Shown: one piece after another, positions 31,901 to 41,289 of the stretch | Layout: every line of letters begins with the position of its first letter | How positions within the stretch are numbered: position 1 is the first letter of the stretch | From: JACVRW01 sp963716215 | GTDB taxonomy: Bacteria > Actinomycetota > Thermoleophilia > Solirubrobacterales > Thermoleophilaceae | Direction of reading: 5' to 3' | NCBI GenBank assembly: GCA_963716215.1 | Contig: OY970298.1 | Coordinates: forward strand, 3,348,001 to 3,412,000 | Length of the DNA stretch: 64,000 bases | Notes under the pieces: generated by a model | The model's database searches: none | Told to the model about the DNA's origin: nothing | Seen by the model: only the letters and a program-made list of their open reading frames with translations | Made by a program: the position numbers and the translations under genes

Positions 31901-33360
31901 CGCTCTGCCACCCAGGGCAGGTGGAAGTGGCGATGTGCCTCATGCTCAGGCGCGACCGCGGCGTCGCTCGCGCGCACGAACGCCCACGTCAGGACCGTGC
32001 CGACCGCGCACACACCCGCGAGCAGCCACATCGAGCCAGACAAGGCTGAGGTGAAGGCCGCCGGTTCCGCCTCGCCCGCGTGCCGGTCTTCGTCGAGCGT
32101 GGCCTGGAAGACGGCCCCCGCCGCCGCGAGCGTGAGCGCGCCCGCCAGGACGCGGTTCATCGCGAGCACGCCGGCCGCGATCCCGGCCTTCGCCTTCGGC
32201 ATCGCCGTCATCGCCGCGGTCGACATCGGCGCGTAGACGCAGCCGAGCGCGATCCCGAAGAGCAGGTAGCCGGGGAAGAGCAGGCCGTAGTCCGTGGACG
32301 CGTCGACCTGCGCGAGCACGACCAGTCCCGCGGTGCCGAGCGCCATGCCGAAGGTCATCAGCGGGCGGACCCCGAAGCGGGCGCTGAGGCGTCCGCCCAG
32401 CGGGGAGATCGCGATCATCGGCGCGGTCACCGGCAGGATCAGCAAGCCCGCCTCGAGCGCGCTGTGGCCGAGGTCGATCTGCAGGTATTGCGGCTGCAGG
32501 AACATCACCGCCCAGTAGCACCCCACGAGGCAGAAGCCGGCGGCGCTGGCTCCGAAATAGGGTCCGTTGCGGAACAGGTCGAACTCGACGATCGGCCACC
32601 GGACGTGGTGCTCGATGAACCAGAACGCGATGAGGAGCACCAGGCCGAGCGCGAAGACGCCGACGGTTGCGACCGAGGTCCATCCCCACGCGTCGCCCTC
32701 CACGAGGGCGATCACGATCGCCGCCATCCCGCCGCCGACCGTGACCACACCGGGGAAGTCGATCCGGCGCGGCGCGGTGTCGTCGCGCTGCTCGGCGGTC
32801 GACCCGAGCACGAGCACCAGGCCGAGCAGGCAAAACGGCAGGTTGAGCCAGAACAGCCAGCGCCAGCTGACCGCTTCCACCAGGCCGCCGCCTACGAGCG
32901 GTCCCACACCCAACGCCAGCGCCGACACGCCCGCCCAGATACCGAGGGCGCGGGCGCGCTCGGCGTCCGGGAAGACGGTCGAGACGATCGCCAGCGACAG
33001 CCCCAGCAGCGCCGAGCCGCCCAGGCCCTGCAGCACGCGCCCCGCGATCAGCGTCTCCTCCGTGTCCGAGATCGCCGCAACCACCGACCCCGCCGCGAAC
33101 AGCAGCATGCCGATCACGAACACCCGCCGGCGCCCGAGGATGTCGCCAAGGCCCCCCGCGCTGACCACGAACGCGGCCAGCACCAGCAGGTACCCGTTCA
33201 TGACCCACTGGAGGCCGGCGGTGGTGGCGTCCAGGTCGCGGGCGATGTCCGGGAGCGCGACGTTGATCACCGTCGAGTCGAGCATCAGCACGAACAGCCC
33301 CATGCAGGTGCCGGCGAGAGTCCACCAGCGGCGGTTCGCTTCGGTGACGCCCGGCAGCAC
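31897..33360 (-). CDS. MFS transporter, DHA2 (EmrB/QacA-like) drug:H+ antiporter family
   Basis: 487 aa with 14 predicted transmembrane helices. Motif DSTVINVALPDIARDL in TM1, GGLGDILGRRRVFVIGM (motif A between TM2 and TM3), and VLQGLGGSALLGLSLAIVS are characteristic of DHA2 exporters. The start is GTG 33360, 2 nt after the stop of the sigma factor gene, so the two are co-transcribed and probably translationally coupled. It likely exports a toxic compound whose presence the sigma factor responds to. Confidence 0.92.
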   Translation of the reverse strand: MLPGVTEANRRWWTLAGTCMGLFVLMLDSTVINVALPDIARDLDATTAGLQWVMNGYLLVLAAFVVSAGGLGDILGRRRVFVIGMLLFAAGSVVAAISDTEETLIAGRVLQGLGGSALLGLSLAIVSTVFPDAERARALGIWAGVSALALGVGPLVGGGLVEAVSWRWLFWLNLPFCLLGLVLVLGSTAEQRDDTAPRRIDFPGVVTVGGGMAAIVIALVEGDAWGWTSVATVGVFALGLVLLIAFWFIEHHVRWPIVEFDLFRNGPYFGASAAGFCLVGCYWAVMFLQPQYLQIDLGHSALEAGLLILPVTAPMIAISPLGGRLSARFGVRPLMTFGMALGTAGLVVLAQVDASTDYGLLFPGYLLFGIALGCVYAPMSTAAMTAMPKAKAGIAAGVLAMNRVLAGALTLAAAGAVFQATLDEDRHAGEAEPAAFTSALSGSMWLLAGVCAVGTVLTWAFVRASDAAVAPEHEAHRHFHLPWVAER

Positions 33361-33362
33361 GC

Positions 33363-34244
33363 TCAGTCGAGCATCGTCAGATCGAGCTGGTTGAGGCGCT
33401 CGGGGTCGGCAAACACGTCCATCTCCACGATCCTCCGGTCTCGGATCGTGAAGCCCGCGATCGAGAACGGCTGTCCGCCTCGGAGGGTGACCGTGCCGAC
33501 CGCGCCGTTCACGAGCGCCGGCCGCACATCGATGTCGAGGCGCGAGAACCTGGATGCCTGCCGGGCCACCTTGTCCGCTCCGCGGACGATCCTCGCCGAG
33601 CCGATGGCCACGGCGCCCGTGTCGGCCCTGAGCACCACGTCCGGGTCCAGCACCTTGAGGAGCCCCTCGAAGTCGCCCTCGCGCGCGGCCGCGAGGAAGG
33701 CGTCCACGACCTCGCGCTGGGTGTCGAGGTCGGCGTCGGGGATCGCTCGCTCGCCCTGCACGCGGCGGCGGGCCCGGCTCGCGAGCTGGCGCGCCGCCTC
33801 GGGCGAGCGGTCCACGATCGGCGCGATCTCGTCGAACGGCACCCCGAACATGTCGTGCAGGACGAACGCGAGTCGCTCGGCCGGGTTCAGCGTCTCGAGC
33901 ACCACGAGCAGCGCCAGACCGACGGAGTCGGACAGGAGCGCCTCGTGCTCGGGGTTGGTGCCGTCGGCGCGATCCACGATCGGCTCCGGCATGCGCGCGT
34001 CGAGCGGCTCCTCGGGCCGCGACCGGCGCGAGCGCAGGACGTTCAGCGACACGCGCGCGACGACGGTCGTCAGCCATCCGCCGAGGTTCTCCACCTCGTC
34101 GGAGTCGACCCGGTTGAGGCGCAGCCACGTCTCCTGGACGGCGTCGTCGGCCTCGCTCAGCGATCCGAGCATGCGGTAGGCCACCGCGCGGAGCCGGGTG
34201 CGGTGCTCCTCGAACTGCTGCGCCAGAAACTCCTGCTCATCCAT
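33363..34244 (-). CDS. ECF sigma factor, SigJ/ECF41 type, with SnoaL-like C-terminal domain
   Basis: 293 aa. The sigma-70 region 2 is RLRAVAYRMLGSLSEADDAVQETWLRLNRV, region 4 is ALLVVLETLNPAERLAFVLHDMFGVPFDEIAPIVDRSPEAARQLASRARRRV. Residues about 185-293 are a SnoaL/NTF2-like extension (VDAFLAAAREGDFEGLLKVLDPDVVLRAD, then GADKVARQA), the ECF41 hallmark that replaces an anti-sigma factor. No anti-sigma gene is nearby, as expected. It drives stress-responsive transcription; the MFS exporter 2 nt downstream is the likely target. Confidence 0.93.
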   Translation of the reverse strand: MDEQEFLAQQFEEHRTRLRAVAYRMLGSLSEADDAVQETWLRLNRVDSDEVENLGGWLTTVVARVSLNVLRSRRSRPEEPLDARMPEPIVDRADGTNPEHEALLSDSVGLALLVVLETLNPAERLAFVLHDMFGVPFDEIAPIVDRSPEAARQLASRARRRVQGERAIPDADLDTQREVVDAFLAAAREGDFEGLLKVLDPDVVLRADTGAVAIGSARIVRGADKVARQASRFSRLDIDVRPALVNGAVGTVTLRGGQPFSIAGFTIRDRRIVEMDVFADPERLNQLDLTMLD

Positions 34245-34322
34245 CGGTCACATCCGATCGTCGGGGTGGGTCATAGCAGTAGACCCGCGCGATGTGCGCG
34301 ATGTGACCAAAGGAGGGCCACG

Positions 34323-35060
34323 ATGCGGGCCTCGCCCGACGCCGAAACGTACGACGAGCTCACGGGGCCGGACCTCGATCCTGCGCGCTGGAGCCCGGCG
34401 CGCATGCCGCTCCCCACCGGCGGCGAGCACATCCCGCTGGACCCCAACGCCGAGCTGGCCGTCGCCGATGGCGAGGTGCGGGTGACGATCCCGCGCTTCT
34501 CGCTGTCGCACGACCAGTTTCAGGCCGTCGACAGCCCCAAGTACCTCGTCTACTCGACGCTCGACTTCGAAGTGCCGCCGGATGGGCCCCTGACGTTCGC
34601 CGTCGACCTCGCCGTCGAGAACATCGGCGGGGAGCCGGAGGACTACCGGCGGGGGATGGCCGCGTTCCACGTCTTCGACCTGGAGGTGACCCAGCGCGTG
34701 TTCGCCGTCTGCGGCACCTCAACCCGTGTGTTGGCGCTGCACGAGCAGCTCGGCTTCGGCAGCGGCGGAGCGGGCGAGCCCTTCTACCACGTGGTCGAGT
34801 CGCCGTACGAGGACTTCGACGACGACTTCACCCGGCTGCGCGCGTGCGAGGTCACGCTCGACCGGAGCACCTCCACCGCGGCCTGGCGCGTCGACGGCCA
34901 CACCGTGTACGAGGTCCCCGGGACGGTGATCCCCGAACGCGCTCGCCTCGGGTTCGGGATCTGGACGATGCTGCCGATCCGCGACGGTCGCAGCCGCTCG
35001 CTCGACGGGCAGGGCCTGAGCGCGCGGTGGCGCCGGTTCCGGGTGGGCGGGGATACTTAG
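34323..35060 (+). CDS. DUF6081-like beta-sandwich protein
   Basis: 245 aa from ATG 34323, preceded by an excellent AAAGGAGG site at 6 nt. The sequence is strand-rich: TYDELTGPDLDPARWSPARMPLP, then VDSPKYLVYSTLDFEVPPDGPLTFAVDLAVENIGG, and a final GFGIWTMLPIRDGRSRSLDGQGLSARWRRFRV. It resembles actinobacterial proteins annotated as DUF6081 and may be a concanavalin-like or lipocalin-like sandwich. No signal peptide is present. The function is unknown. Confidence 0.7.
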   Translation: MRASPDAETYDELTGPDLDPARWSPARMPLPTGGEHIPLDPNAELAVADGEVRVTIPRFSLSHDQFQAVDSPKYLVYSTLDFEVPPDGPLTFAVDLAVENIGGEPEDYRRGMAAFHVFDLEVTQRVFAVCGTSTRVLALHEQLGFGSGGAGEPFYHVVESPYEDFDDDFTRLRACEVTLDRSTSTAAWRVDGHTVYEVPGTVIPERARLGFGIWTMLPIRDGRSRSLDGQGLSARWRRFRVGGDT

Positions 35061-35065
35061 CCGGC

Positions 35066-35473
35066 TTGTCCGCCCAGCACGTCGAGGTCGTCCGTCGCGC
35101 CTTCGCCGCCTTCGCCCGCGGCGACCTCGACACCTTTCAGCTGGCCCTTGCCCCGGGCGTCGAGTGGACCACCGGCGCCGACGAGCCCGACCAGCGGACC
35201 TATCGCGGCGCCGAGGGGATCGCGGTCCTTGCCGCCGAGCACGGGGGCCCCTGGGAGGACCGGTTCGACGACGTCACCGAGTTCGAGGAGCTCGTCGATC
35301 TCGGCGACTGGGTGGTGGTCCCGTGGGTCGCGCGTGTGCGCGGGAGGGGGAGCGGCATCCCGATGGAGATCCACGAGACCTACGCAGTCCGGGTCGAGGG
35401 TGGGCTGATCGTTCGCGTCGACGAGTACCGCACCAAGCAGGAGGCGCTGGACGCGCTGGCCGCCGGCCCCTGA
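35066..35473 (+). CDS. SnoaL-like (NTF2 fold) protein
   Basis: 135 aa from TTG 35066; TACTTA ends 6 nt upstream, a leaderless start. NTF2-like pattern: VEVVRRAFAAFARGDLDTFQLALAPGVEWTTG, DRFDDVTEFEELVDLGDWVVVPWVARVRGRGSG, and EIHETYAVRVEGGLIVRVDEYRTKQEALDAL. The end ALDAL..A.GP is shared with many actinobacterial SnoaL proteins. It probably binds a small ligand; the substrate is unknown. Confidence 0.85.
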   Translation: MSAQHVEVVRRAFAAFARGDLDTFQLALAPGVEWTTGADEPDQRTYRGAEGIAVLAAEHGGPWEDRFDDVTEFEELVDLGDWVVVPWVARVRGRGSGIPMEIHETYAVRVEGGLIVRVDEYRTKQEALDALAAGP

Positions 35474-35528
35474 TCCGCTAACATTCATCCTCTAGGGTGA
35501 ATATCGTCAACGAGCTCGAGAAGGAGCC

Positions 35529-36284
35529 ATGCAACTCCCACCGATCGTCAACGAGCAGGAGTGGCAACAGGCGCGCGACGCCCTGCTGGTGAAGGAGAAG
35601 AACTTCACCCACGCCCGCGACGCGCTGGCGGCCGAGCGCCGTCGAATGCCGCGGATGCCGGTCGAGAAGGACTACGAGTTCGAGGGGCCGGACGGGCGGG
35701 TCAGCCTGCTCGACATGTTCAAGGGCCGCAAGCAGCTGATCGTCTACCGCTTCTTCTACGAGCCCAGCGTCGAGGGCTGGCCGGAGAAGGCCTGCCCCGG
35801 CTGCTCGATGATGGCCGACCAGCGCAGTCATCTCGCGCACCTGAACGCGCGCGACACGATGTTCGCGCACGCCTCGCGGGCTCCCCAGGCGGACATCCAG
35901 CGGCTGCAGGCGAAGATGGGCTGGGAGCAGATCCCCTGGTACACGATCCTCGACGACTTCGACAAGGACTTCGGCGTCGACGAGTGGCACGCGACCAACG
36001 TCTTCCTGCGGGTGGGTGACCGGATCTACCGCACCTACACCATCGACGGGCGCGGCGACGAGGCGCTCGGCAGCACGTTCAGCTACCTCGACATCACGCC
36101 GCTCGGCCGCCAGGAGACGTTCGAGGACTCGCCCGAGGGCTACCCGCAGGACCCGCCCGGCGGCGACTCCTGGTGGCGGCGCCACGACGAGTACGAGGCG
36201 GACCCGCCCCCGCTGCCGCTCGACGACGAGACGCTGATCGCCGCCGACGACCGCGTGCGGGAGGCCGGCGGGAACGCGGCATGA
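35529..36284 (+). CDS. DUF899 family thioredoxin-like protein
   Basis: 251 aa from ATG 35529 with AAGGAG 4 nt upstream. DUF899 landmarks are NEQEWQQARDALLVKEKNFTHARDALAAERRRMP, YRFFYEPSVEGWPEKACPGCSMMADQ with the CPGC motif at the thioredoxin active-site position, and TYTIDGRGDEALGSTFSYLDITPLGRQE. It probably binds haem or acts as a thiol protein; the activity is uncharacterised. Its stop overlaps the ArsR gene (ATGA) and together with AHSA1 this forms a three-gene operon common in Actinobacteria. Confidence 0.9.
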   Translation: MQLPPIVNEQEWQQARDALLVKEKNFTHARDALAAERRRMPRMPVEKDYEFEGPDGRVSLLDMFKGRKQLIVYRFFYEPSVEGWPEKACPGCSMMADQRSHLAHLNARDTMFAHASRAPQADIQRLQAKMGWEQIPWYTILDDFDKDFGVDEWHATNVFLRVGDRIYRTYTIDGRGDEALGSTFSYLDITPLGRQETFEDSPEGYPQDPPGGDSWWRRHDEYEADPPPLPLDDETLIAADDRVREAGGNAA

Positions 36285-36619
36285 CAACCGCGACGCTGGA
36301 CCGCGTGTTCGCCGCGGTCTCCGATCCGACGCGCCGCGCGATCCTCGCGCGGCTCGCAGACTCGGACGCTCGCGTCACGGACCTGGCCGGCGACTTCCCG
36401 ATCTCGCTCAACTCGACCTCGAAGCACATTCGCGTGCTCGAGGGCGCGGGTCTGGTGCACCGCGAGGTCCGTGGGCGCGAGCACATCCTCAGCCTCGAGG
36501 CGGAGCCGCTCGCGGAGGCGGCCGACTGGATCGAGCACTACCGGCGCTTCTGGAGCGACCAGCTCGCCTCGCTCGACCGCTTCGTGACCGCCCGCGAGGC
36601 CGCGAAGGAGCCGAAGTGA
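36281..36619 (+). CDS. ArsR family winged-helix regulator
   Basis: 112 aa. RVFAAVSDPTRRAILARLADSDARVTDLAGDFPISLNSTSKHIRVLEGAGLVHREVRGREHIL is the complete ArsR HTH, with recognition helix SLNSTSKHIRVLEGAGL. No metal-binding Cys motif is seen. It overlaps both neighbours (36281-36284 and 36616-36619), so the DUF899, ArsR and AHSA1 proteins are made together. This is the usual pairing of an ArsR-like repressor with an AHSA1 protein. Confidence 0.9.
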   Translation: MTTATLDRVFAAVSDPTRRAILARLADSDARVTDLAGDFPISLNSTSKHIRVLEGAGLVHREVRGREHILSLEAEPLAEAADWIEHYRRFWSDQLASLDRFVTAREAAKEPK

Positions 36620-37047
36620 GCGGCGACGACTTCAGCCTGACCGTGCGGCGCGAGATCGCCGCCCCGGCCGAGGCGCTCTTCGACGCCTGGCTCGACGCCG
36701 AGAGCCTCGGCACCTGGCTGCGACCGCGGGTGGTCAGCGAGACCCGGGCCGAGACCGATCCGCGCGAGGGCGGCGGGTTCCGGATCGTCATGACCGAGGA
36801 CGGAGACGACCTGCTCCACCAGGGGACCTACCGGGAGATCGACCGGCCCAACCGGCTCGTCTTCACCTGGTCGTCGGCCTCGACCGACCACCGGGACTCC
36901 GTCGTCACGGTCACCTTCGAGCGGCTGGAGAGCGGCTCGACGATGGTCGAGATCCGCCAGGTCGGGCTACCCGACGAGGAGGCCCGAGCCGGCCACACCG
37001 AGGGCTGGTCCGACATCCTCGCCGAGCTCGAGCGCCAGTACGCCTAG
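36616..37047 (+). CDS. SRPBCC/AHSA1 (START-like) family protein
   Basis: 143 aa from GTG 36616, overlapping the ArsR stop (GTGA). FSLTVRREIAAPAEALFDAWLDAESLGTWLRP at the N-terminus, EGGGFRIVMTEDGDDLLHQGTYREIDRPNRLVFTWSS in the middle and HTEGWSDILAELER at the C-terminus are the AHSA1 signature. The helix-grip fold binds hydrophobic ligands. It overlaps the converging AHSA1 pseudogene by 4 nt. The ligand is unknown. Confidence 0.92.
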   Translation: MSGDDFSLTVRREIAAPAEALFDAWLDAESLGTWLRPRVVSETRAETDPREGGGFRIVMTEDGDDLLHQGTYREIDRPNRLVFTWSSASTDHRDSVVTVTFERLESGSTMVEIRQVGLPDEEARAGHTEGWSDILAELERQYA

Positions 37048-37510
37048 GACCTCGACCAGCGCAGCAAGCCGAGCGAGCGACTCGCGCCAGCCGAGCTCGT
37101 TGTCGGCGGGCGAGACGCCGTCGGGCAGCCCGTCATGGGTGGCGACGAGCTCGGTGCCGCCGGGTGCGTCGGAGAGCCGGATGGTGATGAGTCATCTCGC
37201 CTTGCAACGCGGGATCGTCGGTCTCGAACTCGTCGGCCTCGACGACCAGCTCGTTGGGGACGAGGGTGACGAAGCGGCCGCGGTAGGTGTCGGTGTGGCC
37301 GTGGGTCTTGCCGGTGCGATCGGGGGCCTCGTAGGTCAACGAGACGCGGATCGCGCCGCCCTCGCGGGCGTCGAACTCGTGGACCTCGGCGGTCATGCCG
37401 GCGGGGACCCGCCAACGGGCGACGGCGGCGGGATCGAGGAGCGCTTTGTAGATGCGGTCCCTCGGCGCGTCGATGAGCTGGGTGATGCGCGTGGAGGCGA
37501 TGCGGGGGAC
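37044..37510 (-). pseudogene. AHSA1/SRPBCC family gene, start lost and frameshifted
   Basis: The frame PRIASTRITQLIDAPRDRIYKALLDPAAVARWRVPAGMTAEVHEFDAREGGAIRVSLTYEAPDR reads as a typical AHSA1 N-terminal half. The expected initiator Met before PRIAST is a GTC codon. Near 37190 the reading frame shifts by one base: ITIRLSDAPGGTELVATHDG appears only in another frame, and the tail LARLAALVEV lies in that second frame without a nearby stop. Two independent lesions mark it as broken. It is the first disabled gene entering the accessory region. Confidence 0.7.
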
Positions 37511-37869
37511 GCTAGTCGCAGGCGCTCGCGGTTGGGCACAGGGCCCAGCCGGGTGGGCGCGGGTCCTGTCCGACAAATTTGCCTTTCGCACGCCTTCGCT
37601 GGCGCTCGGCGCACGAAAGTGTGCTTTGTCGGCCACCCGCGCGTGGGGCGGTTGGGGGGCACCCTCTGGCTGGACTGTCGCTTCCACGCGGAAGCAGTAG
37701 CCACCGTCCCGCTTTCCGAGGCGGGCTCGCGCCTAGGGTTTCGGCCCGCGCTACCACTCGACACCAGCGTGCGTGACAGTCATTTCGCGACGAGGGTTCA
37801 GGTGCCACGCGAACGTCGCGACGCACCGGGCGGCCGGCTCAGAAAGCCAAGCGGGTCGAGGCGCGATAG
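37511..37869. other. Non-coding stretch with a conserved hairpin repeat
   Basis: No reading frame here resembles a known protein. The left part holds the 63-nt hairpin repeat (37570-37632) and its conserved flanks. The right part, to the TIR-SAVED relic, has no recognisable features. A peptide-like reading through the repeat (TKVCFVGHPRVG) recurs in the second copy but follows from the shared DNA, not from a gene. Confidence 0.5.
37570..37632 (+). repeat. Hairpin repeat, copy A
   Basis: CCGACAAA (37570-37577) pairs with TTTGTCGG (37625-37632), with inner arms CTTTCG and CGAAAG. The element recurs on the opposite strand at 53459-53520. In that copy the outer arms are CCGAGAAA and TTTCTCGG, so a C-G pair has changed to G-C with pairing kept. 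The conserved flanks GGGTCCTGT and GGCCACCCGCG also match. It behaves like a structured, mobile or REP-like sequence element. Confidence 0.75.
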
Positions 37870-39115
37870 TTGTTCCGCGGTCGCGCGTTGCCTCGTGCAT
37901 GACGACGCGCTCCGAGCTGCCGAGATGCCAGCCGAGGAGTACCGCGAGCGACCACGGCCCGGCGAGGTAGAGGTGCGTCTCATGGAGCGCTCAAGTCATG
38001 CCGCGCCTCGACGATCGACTCCGCGATCCATCTGGCGACGGCGTTGGCCTCGTCAGCGCGCACCGACTCGTTCGAGGGGCCGCCGGGCGGCACGATCCGC
38101 AGCGTGCCGGCGGCCTCGAGTCCCGTGCGGTGACGAGCCACCGCCGGCGCGGTGTCGTGAGTGGCGTCGACCCGGACGACGACCGGCAGGCCGCGAGCCG
38201 GCGTGCCACCTTCGCGCGCGCTGTTCCACCCATGATCGTTGCCGGCGACCTTGGCCGTCTCGGCCGAGAACGAACTCGTGGTTCCAGCTCGAGCGTCCAG
38301 CCACTGGGCTGGCGAAACTCGTAGCCCAGGACGAGCGCCGCCGACAGGTGCATCTTGCCGCTGATCGTCAGCCGCGGCGTCTTGTTCTGCGCCTCCAGGG
38401 CCTCATGCAGGTCGGTCAGGGCCGGCTGGAGGTGCTAGATCGCACCAAGGGTCCCCCGGGAAAGAAGATTGCCCGATGTTTGATCCGACCGCTTGATCCG
38501 GACACGATCGAGCCATCGCTCAGTGCCAGGTCGGCTTGGCGTCGAGATCCTTGGCACGCTTGCCCGTCGGGCGCCACGGAGCTCGGAGATCGCTCGATCT
38601 GCTCCAGGGCAGCGGTCCATAGGTGTTGACCTCAAGCGCCAGCGGCCCGGCCGGCAGCGCCTCCAGGCAGCTCGCCGGGATCTCAGCCGCGGCGATGCGC
38701 AGCTTGGTGCCCACTTCCCCCTCGCGCACCTCCGTCCCCAGGGTCGTCTTGAGCCGCGCCGCTGGCGTGGTCTCGAGCGCCGTGGTCGCCTCGGAGACGG
38801 GGATCCGGAGGAAGGTGGCCCCGCAGAAGAAGCTCTTGTCCGCGGCGGCCCGGCGGTCCATCGCGGGCAGCTCATGCTCATGGATGACATCGCCGGCCCC
38901 GCGGCTTGTCACCGCCTCCCTCGAGCAGACGAACTCGAAGCCCGAGCAGTCCTTCTCGATCGCCGCCTCGAACCGCTCGCCAAGATCGGCGCTACGGCGC
39001 ATATCGCGCCGATCACGCCAGACGGGGACACCTCGCAGGCGGAGCGCACATCCAACTCGTCCGCTTCGTCGAGATTCGCCCACCTGTAGCTGAGGAAGAC
39101 CGGCCGTGCGCACAT
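37870..39115 (-). pseudogene. TIR-SAVED effector relic (CBASS)
   Basis: From ATG 39115 the frame reads MCARPVFLSYRWANLDEADELD, then after a shift RLRGVPVWRDRRDM and CSGF, HEHELPAMDRR: the pattern of a TIR domain. Across further shifts comes KTPRLTISGKMHLSAALVLGYEF and QPSGWTLELE, then HLYLAGPWSLAVLLGWHLGSS and VVMHEAT: the SAVED domain, a sensor of cyclic oligonucleotides. TIR-SAVED proteins are CBASS effectors that degrade NAD+ when activated. At least four frameshifts and a stop disable the gene. The 3' boundary is approximate. Confidence 0.7.
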
Positions 39116-39668
39116 GGTTGATATTGCCCCACGGCGGAGACGGAGGCCCGGCTCCTTGGGACTAGCTGGGCGTCGCTTGCTGTGCGACCGGCGTTCTTTC
39201 GGGAGAGACCCTGCGGCGATCACGCGGAGCTTCCTCAGCTTGCGCGTGGCCACCTGCCCGGGCGTCGAGGCGATATCCGCCTCGCGCTCGCCGGGCGATG
39301 ACAAGGACGGGATGGGCGCAGCCGGCCGCGCGGTCGGCGGCGAGCACCTTCATGGTCTCGATGTCGGTCTCGCTCGGGCCCACGTCGGAAGGATGCGAGT
39401 GCCAGTCGCCGAGGTCGCCGAGCCGCTTGTCGTACTGAGCGGGCGGCATCGACAACCGTGGGCGCGCGTCCTGGGCAGCACGTAGTGCGCCCGCCCCCTG
39501 ATTCTCCGGGAACGACGACGGCCTCGACGACCCAGGGTCGATCTCGCTCGGTGTAGACGCCGAGGAAGACCCCTCGGTCTCGTTCGGGTGGGCGGCGGCG
39601 GCGGCACTCTGGATGGTGGCCGTGGCCTTCTCGCTGATCCAGATCCGCGGTCGGCGGACGCTAGGCAC
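39116..39668 (-). pseudogene. Cap3-like JAB/MPN peptidase relic (CBASS)
   Basis: The frame from GTG 39668 starts RRPRIWISEKATATIQ, then HPNETEG, matching the N-terminus of JAB peptidases, and across a shift continues GVYTERDRPWVVEAVVVP. The JAMM zinc motif follows: WHSHPSDVGPSETDIE contains HxH, S and D. Type II CBASS operons encode such a peptidase (Cap3), which cleaves conjugates made by Cap2. The GTG overlaps the Cap2 relic's stop. Frameshifts between the N-terminus and the JAMM motif disable it. Confidence 0.65.
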
Positions 39669-41275
39669 TCGTTAGCCGTCCTACTCGGTCGAAGGGCGCC
39701 TCCTCGAGCGGCCGGTAGATATCGGTGATCTCGTCCGGAAGCGACCGCCGCCCGGCACGAGCATCGGCAACCTCGGCCGCCGCGCCGAGCAGGCCACGAG
39801 CCGCGTGGCGAGGACCTCACCGGGCGAGCATCGGCCTCGAGCTGCACTTCCTCGTCGGCCGGATCGTGGGGAATCGTCGGGTAACGCCCGGGGTCGTCGC
39901 GCTCGGCCAGGAAGGCGTCTCCGGGCGCTTGGCGCTGGACGCGCAGTGAGGTGCCCCTGACGGTAGAGCGTCACAGCTGAGCATGGTCATTTCCTCGAGC
40001 TCCGCAAGGACGGCGGGCTGGTCGGCAAACCCGTGATCCCAGTCGCGTCGATGACGAGGTCTTGATCGGCCACTAGTTTTCGCAAGCGCTCGGGGTCCCA
40101 CCGGTGACTCCGTGCAGGTCTCGACGGTCGTCCATCGAGCATCTTGCTAGACCAGCACGGCGACCACCTCTACCTTCGGCACGCCGATGAGAGCCGCCGG
40201 AGCGGCGTGACGGACGACGTTTCCCGGCCCGCAGTCACTACCCTTATCGACGAGAGCAAGCGAGCCGACGCCGGATTCAGCGATTCGGCAGGGCGAGTTG
40301 CTAGACCCGAGAGCCGGCACGAAGACGGTGACACCGGCAGATCCTGCATCGCCATCGGCCTCCTCTCCGGCGCGAAGTAGGAGCGTCTGCCGATCGGTCA
40401 GGGCAAGCTCGATGCTGCGACCGCGGACCTGGTTGCCGCTCATCTGGTCGAGCAAGACGGACCGGCCCATTCCGATTTCTTCCAGCAGGATGAGGAAGAC
40501 GGAAACGGCGCTGGCGCTTCTTGTCCTTGGCGACGGCTGCCGATCCAGCTATTGAGCCGGTTCTGCTGGCCCTCGGTCAGGAGAGCTTTCAGCGATCAAG
40601 ATCGGTCGAGCGGCGCCTGGATCGTGTCGCGGATGAGAACCAGTTGCCACGGAGCTTCACGCGGCATCCGGTCTGGGGTGATCTTCGAGGAGAGCCTGAC
40701 GGCGCAGCGCCCCCACACGTCCCAGCCTCCCGTCCTGAAGGTTCAAAAATCGAGCCGGAAAGGAGCCGCGAACTCGATCGTAGCGATGGCGTCGAAACCG
40801 GGTAGGAAGATCTCTAGGCATTTGTTGGCGTCCATGGTGGTGTCGGCATTCCGGGGAAGGCCACCCTGCGTCTTGCACCAGACTCCTCGATCCGCGGTGG
40901 TCTGCAGCCGACCAGGGTCATCCAGGCACGGGAACCGTCAGCGGCCAGAGGCACACGTGGCCGAGGCGATTCACGTGCTCGATGGCGTCCATGCCTAGCA
41001 CCTCCGGGCTCGGGATGAAGATAAGGCCACCCGTCCTCGAATGCGGATAGAGTCATCTCGTCGCTGGTCGTGATGCCCGCAGAGGCTTCGGCGATCGGGC
41101 CGGTGCAGGTGCGCCGCGGTAGCTTGGTCGTGGAACCGGCGCTCGTCCAGCTCGTCCCGGAAGCGATAGATAGGACGCCGGATGGAGAGCGTCTCTACCT
41201 GAAGCGAAGCCACCGGGCTCCCTGGATCCACCGACCGACGGCACGCGGAGGCCACGGGGCAGCTTGCGACCATGC
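39661..41275 (-). pseudogene. Cap2-like E2-E1 ubiquitin-conjugation protein relic (CBASS)
   Basis: In the upstream part an E2-like segment reads HVCLWPL and SRAWMTLVG across a shift, then RIEE. The E1 part shows a Rossmann-like VFVPALGS, SGVGSLALVDKG, GNVVRHAA and IGVPKVEVVA, the ThiF/E1 hallmarks, then DLVIDATG and the tail PDEITDIYRPLEEAPFDRVG ending at 39661. This is the fused E2-E1 architecture of CBASS Cap2, which conjugates the CD-NTase C-terminus. At least five frameshifts are needed to read it through. The 5' boundary is approximate. Confidence 0.7.
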
Positions 41276-41289
41276 TCGTCGCGACCGGA

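Noticed and set aside
37620..37680. Peptide TKVCF.GHPRVG repeated in two frames as a conserved protein
   Set aside because: It lies inside the hairpin repeat in both places, so shared DNA explains the shared peptide.
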